In this document: positions 1 through 6,197 of the stretch, piece after piece
Position numbering within the stretch: the first letter of the stretch is position 1
Layout: each line of letters opens with the position of its first letter
NCBI GenBank assembly: GCA_964476375.1
Contig: CAYYZW010000193.1
Coordinates: forward strand, 1 to 7,501
Direction: 5' to 3'
From: SAT2750 sp964476375
GTDB taxonomy: Bacteria; Planctomycetota; Planctomycetia; Pirellulales; Pirellulaceae
Length of the DNA: 7,501 bases
Position numbers and translations under genes: made by a program
The notes under the pieces: model-generated
Told to the model about the DNA's origin: nothing
Databases searched by the model: none
What the model saw: only the letters and a program-made list of their open reading frames with translations

Positions 1-1
1 C

Positions 2-844
2 GATGATGTGGAGGCTGTGCGGGTGCGTTCTCCCGACTGGTACGGCCCTCTACCGATCCTGGCTGCCTGCGATGCAGGAAAGGCTGTTTACTGTGCCTCT
101 CCGCTGGACCTGGACCTGGAACGCTCTGGTGAAGTGAAACAGCGTGTGGAGGATTCGGGAATTGCGTTCATGGTGGAATTGCCCCGCCGGCATACGCCAG
201 CCACGGTAAGACTTCGCGAACTGATGGCCACCCGGCTGGGCCCCCCCTGGTTGCTGCAATGCCATGGCAGGCAAAGCCAGCCGGGGTCGGATGAACTTCG
301 TGCCACCGGGAGCAGGTATCGAGTTCCCAATGAGGACCCAGGCTGGCAGGCGATGGTGGAAATGATCGACTGGTGTTGTTACATCGCGGACAGGCCGGCG
401 ACCGCTGTGGTAGCCAGTGACCATGCGGCTGGAATGACCGATCGTCACTGGCGGAGGATTCAGCTGGAGTTTGGTGGCGACGAGCAGCTGGTGGCGGATC
501 TTTATCATGGCAGAACCGTGCCACCAGGATGGGAGGAAGCGGAGAATTTCAGGGCCCCCGCGGAACTCCAGGTGAGTTGCCGGCATGGGGTCGCCTTTGT
601 CGACCTCCCTTCCACGCTGGTCTGGTTTGATGAGGCGGGAAGGCACGTGGAGAAACTGGACCAGGATCGTCCCGTGGGACAGCAGATGCTGACGCTGTTC
701 CATCGCTGTGTGACAAGCCTGGTAAGGAATATCGACAGCCTGGAAGACAGTTGCCGGGCACTTCGCCTGATGCAGGCGGCCGAGGAGAGTCTGCTACACG
801 GGGAGAAAAAGGTGCTCGGAAAGGAGGGCCTGGAATCGGGCTGA
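2..844 (+). CDS. Gfo/Idh/MocA-like oxidoreductase, divergent, 5' end outside the window
   Basis: This is the 3' part of a gene whose frame is already open at base 2, so the N-terminal NAD(P)-binding half-site is off the window. The first visible residues (DDVEAVRVRSPDWYGPLPI) match the Rossmann strand and helix that in this family read roughly D-V-D-A-V-x-I-x-T-P. They are followed by AGKAVYC, where the family has AGKHVxCEKP. The C-terminus (residues about 225-270 counted from the GTG at 8) ends in the usual helical segment, with ALRLMQAAEESLLHGEKKV resembling the family's closing A-x-E-A-S-x-x-x-G motif. The catalytic EKP lysine is replaced: the motif reads CASPLD. The later G-x-H-x-x-D helix reads MVEMIDWCCYIADRP, with no histidine. 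It may therefore be a non-catalytic or specialised member. No Tat signal can be assessed. Family placement is fairly safe; the substrate is unknown. Confidence 0.7.
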   Translation, partial: DDVEAVRVRSPDWYGPLPILAACDAGKAVYCASPLDLDLERSGEVKQRVEDSGIAFMVELPRRHTPATVRLRELMATRLGPPWLLQCHGRQSQPGSDELRATGSRYRVPNEDPGWQAMVEMIDWCCYIADRPATAVVASDHAAGMTDRHWRRIQLEFGGDEQLVADLYHGRTVPPGWEEAENFRAPAELQVSCRHGVAFVDLPSTLVWFDEAGRHVEKLDQDRPVGQQMLTLFHRCVTSLVRNIDSLEDSCRALRLMQAAEESLLHGEKKVLGKEGLESG

Positions 845-857
845 TAGCCCCTCCAGG
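829..857. terminator. GC-rich hairpin between convergent genes, possible bidirectional terminator
   Basis: CCTGGA (829-834) pairs with TCCAGG (852-857). Inside it, GGGCT (838-842) pairs with AGCCC (846-850) around a GAT loop, leaving a small ATC/C internal bulge. The stem can extend outward by a G-T and a G-C pair (828/858, 827/859). It sits on the end of the + gene (TGA 842-844) and next to the stop of the - gene (858-860). No T tract follows directly on either strand; a short TTTT at 874-877 lies further along the + strand. The hairpin is read directly from the sequence; the terminator role is inferred from position. Confidence 0.45.
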
Positions 858-2015
858 TCAACCGGTTGCGCCGCTTTTCAGATCGCCAGGATCCGGCTGT
901 TCCTCGATCCCCTTGAGTTCTTCCAGTAACCGGTGGATCTCGTGGTCATACTCGTTGCGGTCGTCGTTGAGTACCTGCTGCCGCTGGAATTCCGCGGCCC
1001 CGTCCCCCAGCAGTTCTGCGGCCTCGGCACTCTGGAAACGATCCTCCGGATTGCGGGCCACCAGCCGCTGGCAAAAGCTCATCAACAGCTCGTTGGAGGT
1101 AACCTGCTCGGGCAGGATCTGGTCCAGGCGCCCGGCCAGGGACTGCTTGGCAGCGACCAGGTCCGTGTACTTCTTGAGGCCGGCAAAAGGAGCCTGGCCG
1201 GAGAGCAGTTCGACCAGCACGTAGCCCAGTGAAGCAAGGTCACTCTGGGGAGTCGCCTGCTCTCCCTCGAGTACTTCCGGTGCTGCGTAGGCAGGTGTGC
1301 AGGAACGGGAGGGGGGAACATCACTCATGGCAAAGGCAGATCCCATGTCAATGATCTTGGCCAGCCCGCTCCGCTTGAGCATGATGTTTGCCGGCTTGAT
1401 GTCCCCATGGATAATCTCCTCGTGGTGCAAGGATTCCAGGGCTGCCAGGCAATGACGGATGATCGCCATGCTCACGCCCGGCCGCAGCTGGGGCCGTTTT
1501 TCTTCTGCCGTGACGATGACCCGGTTGATGTAATCCCAGCGACGCCGGCTCACTTCCCCGCGGATCTGCAGCAGCCGTTTCTTGTTGAGCAGTTGCCGCA
1601 AATCGTAGCCATCAATCCACTCCATCACCAGGATCCGGATCCCGCTTCGATCCACGAAATTGTGAAGGTTGAGGAGGTTGTCGTGCTGGATCTGGGCGAT
1701 CCGGGCGGAGATGCGTGCGATCCTCCCCATCGCTTCGACATAGGATGGCTCATCGATAAAGCCCTCCGGCGAGAATACCTTGATGGCCACCGGGATGGTA
1801 AAGCCGTCGGCACCCCGTCGGTCCGAAAGATAGACAGCGCCCTGGCCACCGGTACCCAGTAGACGTGAAAGATGGTGGTGGACTGTCCAGTTGAGACGCT
1901 GCGAGGAGAGGATCTCGAGGTACTGCTTTTCCAGCTTCTCGGTAAGTCCTTCCGCCTTCTGCCTCTGTTTGTCAAAGGTGATGGTGGGGTCAAGAGATTC
2001 AGTCGGCTGCGGCAT
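858..2015 (-). CDS. cytoplasmic Hanks-type serine/threonine protein kinase
   Basis: A 385-residue protein kinase that would phosphorylate Ser/Thr on unknown targets. Residues 1-45 are a charged helical lead-in. The kinase fold follows: glycine loop GTGGQG (54-59), ATP-anchoring Lys79 in VAIK, catalytic loop HGDIKPAN (203-210, Asp205), metal-binding DMG (223-225, normally DFG), APE (245-247), Asp259 of the D-x-x-x-x-G helix and Arg326 near the C-lobe end. HGD in place of HRD makes it a non-RD kinase. A basic insertion (about 144-180) separates the hinge from helix E. The tail (about 341-376) is acidic and helical, perhaps coiled coil. There is no transmembrane segment or sensor domain, unlike PknB-type receptors. 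The ATG at 2015 was chosen because it begins shortly before the conserved part. The frame stays open to a GTG at 2087 that lacks a ribosome binding site, and an AGGA lies 12 nt before the ATG, which is long. All key catalytic positions are present, so it is probably active. Confidence 0.9.
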   Translation of the reverse strand: MPQPTESLDPTITFDKQRQKAEGLTEKLEKQYLEILSSQRLNWTVHHHLSRLLGTGGQGAVYLSDRRGADGFTIPVAIKVFSPEGFIDEPSYVEAMGRIARISARIAQIQHDNLLNLHNFVDRSGIRILVMEWIDGYDLRQLLNKKRLLQIRGEVSRRRWDYINRVIVTAEEKRPQLRPGVSMAIIRHCLAALESLHHEEIIHGDIKPANIMLKRSGLAKIIDMGSAFAMSDVPPSRSCTPAYAAPEVLEGEQATPQSDLASLGYVLVELLSGQAPFAGLKKYTDLVAAKQSLAGRLDQILPEQVTSNELLMSFCQRLVARNPEDRFQSAEAAELLGDGAAEFQRQQVLNDDRNEYDHEIHRLLEELKGIEEQPDPGDLKSGATG

Positions 2016-2240
2016 CAGTAATGAACATCCTGTTCTGGGTTCGCTTTCCAGGCACCAGGGAGGAAGGAGATCGATCCGGCCTGGCACGAGCGGGCGGCAA
2101 GTTTAGCATCCGGGGAGGGCGATGGTCGAGTCCGTTTCCATCGTTTTCGCCATCCACAGGTGAAAATAGCACGGACAGGGAATCCTGTAAGGGGTCTTTC
2201 GCTGGAATTCTTCAAACCTTCCCGTCCCGGGTATCCACGG

Positions 2241-3287
2241 TCAGGCAATCGCGTGGGGAGGACGGGGGAATCCAATCTGCTTGTCGACCAGGTTTTCAAG
2301 TGGTTCCCCATCCAGGAAACGCCGCAGGTTCTTGCAGACAAATTCTGTTGTCTCGTCGATCCGGCGTCCGGACTGGGCTCCCACGTGGGGCGTGATGATC
2401 ACGCCCGGCAGTTCCCACAGGGGACTGCCGGCAGGAAGCGGTTCCACCTCGGTGACATCCAGGGCGGCTCCAGAAAGCTGGCCGGATTCCAGGGCGGCGA
2501 CCAGATCCTCTTCGATAACAAGCGGACCACGTGCCACGTTGACCAGGATCGCCCCCCGCTTCAACATCGACAGTTGCTTCCGGCTGATCATGCCCAGGGT
2601 GGCTGAAGTCAGCGGGGCGGAGAGGATCAGGACATCCAGTTCAGGGAGAATCGAGTCCAGCTGATCGGCAGGCAGGACCACTTCCACCTCACCTGGAGGC
2701 GGACAGGGGAACAGGTCGGTCGCCAGGATGCGGACGCCCAGTGGAGCAAGAACCCTGGCAATCTGCCGCCCGTTTCCTCCCAGTCCCACGATGCCCACGG
2801 TCATCCCATGCAGATCCCGGGTCGGGCGGCGCGTGAATTCCTTCAGCTGCTGGGCACGAAAAAAAGTGGGCATGCTGCGAACCAGGCCAAGCAGCATGGC
2901 GAGCGTCTGCTCGGCAACCTGGATGGCAAACAGGCCGGGAACCCCGCTGACCGGAATGGCAGAATCGAGTACGGCCGGAACCAGGCAGTGGTCCAGGCCG
3001 GCAGCGGATGACTGGATCCACTGCAGGCGGCCCTGCCGGACGACCTCGTCCCAGGGGACCGGGACCTTGGCGTGGCCAATGAAGATATCCGCTTCCAGGA
3101 TTTTTTCGGCGATCTCCGACTGGCCTGCATCCACCAGGTCGATGGCAGGATCGACCCGGGCAATCTGTTCACAATGCCGGGCCTCCACCGGGTAACAGAG
3201 AACGACTTTCCTTGTGGACACGGGAGGCTTTCGGTGAGCTGGATGAACGGGGGTCAGAACCTGTCTGCTTAAAACCGATCCTAGCAT
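2241..3287 (-). CDS. D-isomer-specific 2-hydroxyacid dehydrogenase, NAD-dependent
   Basis: A 348-residue soluble enzyme predicted to interconvert a D-2-hydroxy acid and its 2-oxo acid using NAD(H). The order is that of the family: N-terminal substrate-domain segment (about 24-120), dinucleotide fold with GLGGNG (168-173) after a V-G-I-V strand, and Asp191 at the end of the next strand, which favours NAD over NADP. The catalytic triad is Arg253 (in NVARGP), Glu282 (in TEVEPLP) and His301 (in ITPHVGA). The Arg-to-Glu spacing equals that of E. coli SerA, but the C-terminal ACT domain of SerA is absent, so phosphoglycerate dehydrogenase is not supported over glyoxylate or hydroxypyruvate reductase-like activity. 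The ATG at 3287 has AGGAG five bases upstream. It gives a 22-residue lead before the fold; a GTG at 3221 just before the fold has no such site. It is transcribed divergently from the DoxX operon. Family certain, substrate unknown. Confidence 0.92.
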   Translation of the reverse strand: MLGSVLSRQVLTPVHPAHRKPPVSTRKVVLCYPVEARHCEQIARVDPAIDLVDAGQSEIAEKILEADIFIGHAKVPVPWDEVVRQGRLQWIQSSAAGLDHCLVPAVLDSAIPVSGVPGLFAIQVAEQTLAMLLGLVRSMPTFFRAQQLKEFTRRPTRDLHGMTVGIVGLGGNGRQIARVLAPLGVRILATDLFPCPPPGEVEVVLPADQLDSILPELDVLILSAPLTSATLGMISRKQLSMLKRGAILVNVARGPLVIEEDLVAALESGQLSGAALDVTEVEPLPAGSPLWELPGVIITPHVGAQSGRRIDETTEFVCKNLRRFLDGEPLENLVDKQIGFPRPPHAIA

Positions 3288-3292
3288 CGCGG

Positions 3293-3297
3293 CTCCT
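3293..3297 (-). promoter_or_regulatory. Shine-Dalgarno site of the hydroxyacid dehydrogenase gene
   Basis: On the - strand this reads AGGAG, with five bases (CCGCG) before the ATG at 3287. It decides the start in favour of that ATG over the GTG codons at 3341 and 3221, neither of which has a comparable site. Confidence 0.7.
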
Positions 3298-3325
3298 GGC
3301 TGGGTACCTCCCGGAAGCGGTCGAC

Positions 3326-3354
3326 TTGGCGAGACCGCCATGATCGTGGATAAT
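3326..3354 (+). promoter_or_regulatory. sigma70-like promoter for the DoxX operon
   Basis: TTGGCG (3326-3331, 4 of 6 to TTGACA) is separated by exactly 17 bases from GATAAT (3349-3354, 5 of 6 to TATAAT). It faces the + operon, with an expected transcription start near 3361. That gives a leader of 50 to 90 bases depending on the true DoxX start. Downstream lie a near-repeat of the -10 region (TAATACGACC at 3351-3360 and TAATACGGACC at 3375-3385) and a 10-bp palindrome CTGGTACCAG (3388-3397), which could be operator-like. The match is visible in the sequence; its activity is inference. Confidence 0.5.
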
Positions 3355-3400
3355 ACGACCTGGATGTTGCTCGGTAATACGGACCGGCTGGTACCAGGTG

Positions 3401-3405
3401 AAGGA
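3401..3405 (+). promoter_or_regulatory. candidate Shine-Dalgarno site that points to a non-standard DoxX start
   Basis: AAGGA lies 5 bases before CTG 3411 and 8 bases before CTG 3414, both in the DoxX frame. An in-frame TGA at 3399-3401 marks the upper limit of the gene. No ATG, GTG or TTG occurs in this frame between that stop and GTG 3453, and 3453 has no purine-rich site at a usable distance. Start use at CTG is inferred. Confidence 0.4.
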
Positions 3406-3452
3406 ACGGTCTGCTGTCGAATTCAAAACAAAAACTCGCTTCACGCACGATC

Positions 3453-4370
3453 GTGGCAATCGTTATTCTGCGATTGATGATAGGGCTTCACTTCTTCAGC
3501 GAAGGGACCGCCAAGCTGGGGGGGGGATTTTCCTCGACCGGATTCCTCTCCAATGCCAAGGGGCCCCTGGCACCAGGCTTCCAGGGGATGGTCTGGGATC
3601 GTGAGGGACGCGATCGGCTGGGGATGGCGCATAACAAGCAAGGCGACCTGGTTATCCAGGGGGAGCCGACGCGCAAGGCCTGGCGGAATTTCAGAGCGGA
3701 CGTCGCTGACTATTATGGATTTGACAAGGAGCAACAGGCAGAGTCAGAAAAAATCCTGTCATCGTACCTGGGGCAGTATGACTGGTATGTGAAAACCAAC
3801 CGGGATGAGATCCTCAAGTATTTCAAGCAACTGGAACGCCGGGAAGGACAGCATCAGGACGCTGTCTATACAGACGTTACCAGCCTGCGTGAGCAGGGAG
3901 AGAAGCTGGAGGGAGATCTGCGTAAGGACCGGGCGGGGCTGCTTTCCGGAATCGACAAGATGTGGGGGGGGCTGGAACATGACATGAACGGCCTGGCCAC
4001 TGCGGACCAGGCCGGAGACTCTCACGTGGGAATAAAAAAGCTGGGGCGGCGGCCCCTCGATTCGATTACGGTTGACAGGATCATCCCCTACTTTGACCTG
4101 GTTGTGGGGCTGTGCCTGTTCCTGGGGCTACTGCTGCGGTCGGCGTCGACACTGGCAGGCATGTTCCTGCTTTCGGTGATCGCCTCCCAGTGGCCCGGAG
4201 CGGTGGGGGCGGCCCCGGTCTATTACCAGGTCATCGAGCTGGCAGGACTGGTCGTCCTCGTGACAACTTCTGCCGGGAACTATGCAGGACTTGATTATTT
4301 TATTCAGTACAAGCGTCGTCAGCGTGATGACAAGAAGAAAAAGGTTGCAGGCCAGGAGAAAGAAGCATGA
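3453..4370 (+). CDS. DoxX-like integral membrane protein with large extracytoplasmic insertion
   Basis: The N-terminal helix (AIVILRLMIGLHFFSEGTAKL, about 1-20) carries the DoxX signature of a helix ending in H-F-x-x-E-G-x-x-K. Three more hydrophobic segments follow near 211-228, 231-247 and 258-275, then a basic C-terminal tail (285-305). Ordinary DoxX proteins are about 130-160 residues with four close helices. Here some 190 charged residues (about 20-208) sit between helices 1 and 2, partly a long helical stretch (118-170), and by topology they probably face the periplasm. DoxX proteins are linked to quinone or thiol redox chemistry in a few cases, but most have no known role. The GTG at 3453 is only the first conventional start: it has no ribosome binding site and falls inside helix 1. 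The open frame upstream encodes a plausible basic N-terminus, so the real start is probably near 3411-3414 (CTG). The TGA overlaps the next ATG, suggesting translational coupling with the exported oxidoreductase. Confidence 0.82.
   Translation: MAIVILRLMIGLHFFSEGTAKLGGGFSSTGFLSNAKGPLAPGFQGMVWDREGRDRLGMAHNKQGDLVIQGEPTRKAWRNFRADVADYYGFDKEQQAESEKILSSYLGQYDWYVKTNRDEILKYFKQLERREGQHQDAVYTDVTSLREQGEKLEGDLRKDRAGLLSGIDKMWGGLEHDMNGLATADQAGDSHVGIKKLGRRPLDSITVDRIIPYFDLVVGLCLFLGLLLRSASTLAGMFLLSVIASQWPGAVGAAPVYYQVIELAGLVVLVTTSAGNYAGLDYFIQYKRRQRDDKKKKVAGQEKEA
4354..4358 (+). promoter_or_regulatory. Shine-Dalgarno site of the Tat-exported oxidoreductase gene
   Basis: AGGAG inside the DoxX 3' end, 8 bases before the ATG at 4367. 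With the ATGA overlap it supports coupled translation of the two proteins. Confidence 0.65.
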
Positions 4371-4702
4371 ACCTCACACCCGAAGAAAAACAAGTCGGCC
4401 GGGATAACTACTATGATGCCGTGGGTTTCACCCGGCGGGACTTTCTCAAGAATGTCGTCGCTACCGGCGCGATCTCCGGGGGGGGCCTGGGGGCTGCCTA
4501 TTTCGGTTATTCGAAAGTGGCAGATCCTGTCCGTGTGGGCGTGATCGGTACGGGGGATGAGGGGAGCGTGTTGATCGGGGCAATCAACCCGGATTATGTC
4601 CAGGAACCGCGATTGCCGATATTCGACCGTACAATATTCACCGGGCCTTTCACGGGGACTACGCCAGCCCGGCTGCCCAGGCTGCCCGGCCCGGCCTGTT
4701 AA
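4367..4702 (+). CDS. Tat-exported Gfo/Idh/MocA oxidoreductase, N-terminal fragment before a frameshift
   Basis: This frame gives the first 80 or so genuine residues of an exported oxidoreductase. A polar 21-residue lead is followed by a twin-arginine motif TRRDFLK (Arg23-Arg24) and a weakly hydrophobic Gly/Ala-rich stretch (29-47), which together predict Tat export, perhaps as an N-terminal anchor because no clear cleavage site is seen. The NAD(P)-binding loop GTGDEG (61-66) follows within a V-G-V-I-G strand. After residue 79 or 81 (YVQEP) the frame is lost. The remaining 30 residues to the TAA at 4700-4702 are Pro/Arg-rich and unlike the family, while the correct continuation (AIADIRPYNIHRAFHGDY) is found in another frame from 4609. 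With one base restored, the protein would be 593 residues together with the next entry. Export before folding would not apply here, since Tat carries folded, cofactor-loaded enzymes. Confidence 0.85.
   Translation: MNLTPEEKQVGRDNYYDAVGFTRRDFLKNVVATGAISGGGLGAAYFGYSKVADPVRVGVIGTGDEGSVLIGAINPDYVQEPRLPIFDRTIFTGPFTGTTPARLPRLPGPAC
4601..4611 (+). other. frameshift junction splitting the exported oxidoreductase gene
   Basis: The sequence CAGGAACCGCG joins the two frames. Upstream codons read ...Y-V-Q (to 4603); downstream family sequence resumes as A-I-A-D-I-R-P at 4609. Five bases lie between them where six would keep the frame, so one base appears missing. No slippery heptamer of the X-XXY-YYZ type is present. 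The break lies outside the nearby G tracts. It is either a recent mutation, giving a pseudogene, or a sequencing or assembly error. Confidence 0.8.
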
Positions 4703-4773
4703 AGAAATATGGATGGACGAGTGAAGAGCAGGCCCGCAAACAGGTCAACGTCTATACCGATGATTACCACCAG

Positions 4774-6147
4774 TTGCTTGACGATGATTCGGTCGAGGCG
4801 GTGATCATTGCCCTGCCCCTGCACCTGCATGCCCAGGTTGCATGTGAAGCACTGATGAGGGGCAAGCACGTGCTGACCGAGAAACTGATGGCCCACAATA
4901 TCGCCCAGTGCAAGGTCATGTCCCGGCTGGCTGCTGAAAAGGAACTGCTGCTGGCAACCGGTCACCAGCGACATTACAGCGTGCTTTACGATAACGCGGT
5001 GAACCTGATCCAGTACGGTCTGCTTGGTGAGATTCACCACATCCGGGCCCAGTGGCATCGGGGGAATCTGCCCGGCCGGGATAGCTGGCAACAACCACTG
5101 CCCGGTGGTGAGATCCCGCTGGGAGGAGATGCGCGGATCGATGTGATCGCGGACCGGATTGAGAAGTGGACAAAAGAACTGCCACGCCAGAAAGATCCGC
5201 TGGCATACGAGTTAATGAAGAACCGGCTTGCCCAGTGGAAGAAATGGGATGAGGACAAGTCGATTGATGCGACAAAGCACGGTTACGGTGATTTCCAGCT
5301 CGACGGACGTACCCGCTCGGCGCTGGAAGAACTCTGCCGCTGGCGACTCTGGGAGCGCACCGGTGGCGGCTTGATGGCAGAACTTGGAAGCCACCAGCTG
5401 GACGCTGCCAGTATTTTTATCTCGGCCCTTCGCAAGGACGGGAAAAAGGCCAAGCCGCTGACAGTGCATGCGGTGGGCGGACGGCATGTTTTTCCAGAGG
5501 ATCGTCATGCCGAGGACCATGTCTACTGCATGTTCGAGTTCCCGGGCCCGGGGTATGAGGCAAAGTTTGACGTGGGGTACCGAGACGCGGTCAACAAAGT
5601 TCCCAGTGACGGAGGTATCCCCGATTACAGCCAGGATCCCAACAAGAAGATTGTCGTGACCTATTCCTCGATCAATGGAAATGGTTACGGGGGGTATGGG
5701 GAGGTCGTGATGGGGACCAAGGGGACGCTGGTCCTGGAACGAGAAAAAGAGGTGATGCTGTTCCAGGGTTCCAGCACCAGTACCCGGGTGGGTGTGAAGG
5801 CCGATGGAGGTGGCGCCACGCTCGACACGCAGGCCAGCGGCGAGGATGCCCCGGTCGCCCAGTCGGCGGAAACCGGACCGGTCAGCCGGGGGTATACCGA
5901 GGAGATTGAACACTGGGCTTACTGCATCAAGAATCGCGATGCGGAGAACCTGCCGAAGTGTCGTCCCGAAGTGGCCATGGGAGATGCGGTTATTGCCCTC
6001 ACGGCGAATGTGGCGATCAAGAAATCGATGGCGGGCGAAAGTGGCTATGTGAGTTTCGAGAACGAATGGTTTGATATCGATAGTGATGCCACGCCAGATG
6101 GCAGCAGCGTTGCCGAGGAGACCGCGTCCCTTGTGAAGAATAGCTGA
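4774..6147 (+). CDS. Gfo/Idh/MocA oxidoreductase, main body after the frameshift
   Basis: This is the bulk of the same enzyme. Family-like coding sequence actually begins at 4609; 4774 is merely the first start-like codon (TTG) and is unlikely to be used. In fragment numbering, the second Rossmann half has VEAVIIALPLHLHAQVA (7-23) and GKHVLTEKLMA (30-40), a variant of the EKP motif with Lys37 kept but Pro changed to Leu. A helix with GGGLMAELGSHQLDAA (197-212) supplies the probable catalytic His207 and Asp210. The C-terminal sheet domain includes a GYGGYGEVVMGTKGTLVLE stretch (304-322), typical for interface strands, and a closing helix near 399-420. The substrate is unknown; sugars or sugar derivatives are usual. 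The lack of other breaks over 500 codons argues for recent damage or a sequence error. The TIM-barrel gene follows 50 bp later. Confidence 0.85.
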   Translation: MLDDDSVEAVIIALPLHLHAQVACEALMRGKHVLTEKLMAHNIAQCKVMSRLAAEKELLLATGHQRHYSVLYDNAVNLIQYGLLGEIHHIRAQWHRGNLPGRDSWQQPLPGGEIPLGGDARIDVIADRIEKWTKELPRQKDPLAYELMKNRLAQWKKWDEDKSIDATKHGYGDFQLDGRTRSALEELCRWRLWERTGGGLMAELGSHQLDAASIFISALRKDGKKAKPLTVHAVGGRHVFPEDRHAEDHVYCMFEFPGPGYEAKFDVGYRDAVNKVPSDGGIPDYSQDPNKKIVVTYSSINGNGYGGYGEVVMGTKGTLVLEREKEVMLFQGSSTSTRVGVKADGGGATLDTQASGEDAPVAQSAETGPVSRGYTEEIEHWAYCIKNRDAENLPKCRPEVAMGDAVIALTANVAIKKSMAGESGYVSFENEWFDIDSDATPDGSSVAEETASLVKNS

Positions 6148-6184
6148 GGCCGGAATAACGGTCCCGGTAAAGATGGGAAAAGCC

Positions 6185-6190
6185 AGGAGG
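6185..6190 (+). promoter_or_regulatory. strong Shine-Dalgarno site of the TIM-barrel isomerase gene
   Basis: A full AGGAGG, 7 bases before the ATG at 6198. It is the strongest ribosome binding site in the window and lets this gene be translated independently of the frameshifted gene upstream. Confidence 0.75.
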
Positions 6191-6197
6191 AAAAATC

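Noticed and set aside
50..703. 217-codon open frame on the - strand opposite the first gene
   Set aside because: The + strand reading shows Gfo/Idh family sequence throughout; the - strand product has no recognisable pattern and reflects high GC content.
2016..2240. Small gene or terminator between the hydroxyacid dehydrogenase and the kinase
   Set aside because: Open frames here are short and without start signals. The only hairpin (CCCG-TCC-CGGG, 2221-2231) has four base pairs and no T tract. A TAAACT-like -10 for the kinase lacks a matching -35.
2241..3287. Calling the dehydrogenase SerA (phosphoglycerate dehydrogenase)
   Set aside because: The catalytic spacing is similar, but the protein has no C-terminal ACT domain and no serine-pathway neighbours, so a specific name is not supported.
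3398..3604. GTG start at 3398 in a different frame as the DoxX beginning
   Set aside because: Its product becomes polar and Arg-rich where helix 1 should be, and it runs to a stop without DoxX features. Only the 3453 frame gives the hydrophobic helix and H-F-x-x-E-G motif.
4601..4702. Programmed -1 ribosomal frameshift in the oxidoreductase gene
   Set aside because: A -1 shift would restore the frame, but there is no X-XXY-YYZ slippery sequence. The simple one-base loss is the better explanation; kept only as an alternative in the frameshift finding.
5212..5913. 233-codon open frame on the - strand opposite the exported oxidoreductase
   Set aside because: It has no start signal or family pattern, and the + strand frame carries the conserved SHQLD helix.
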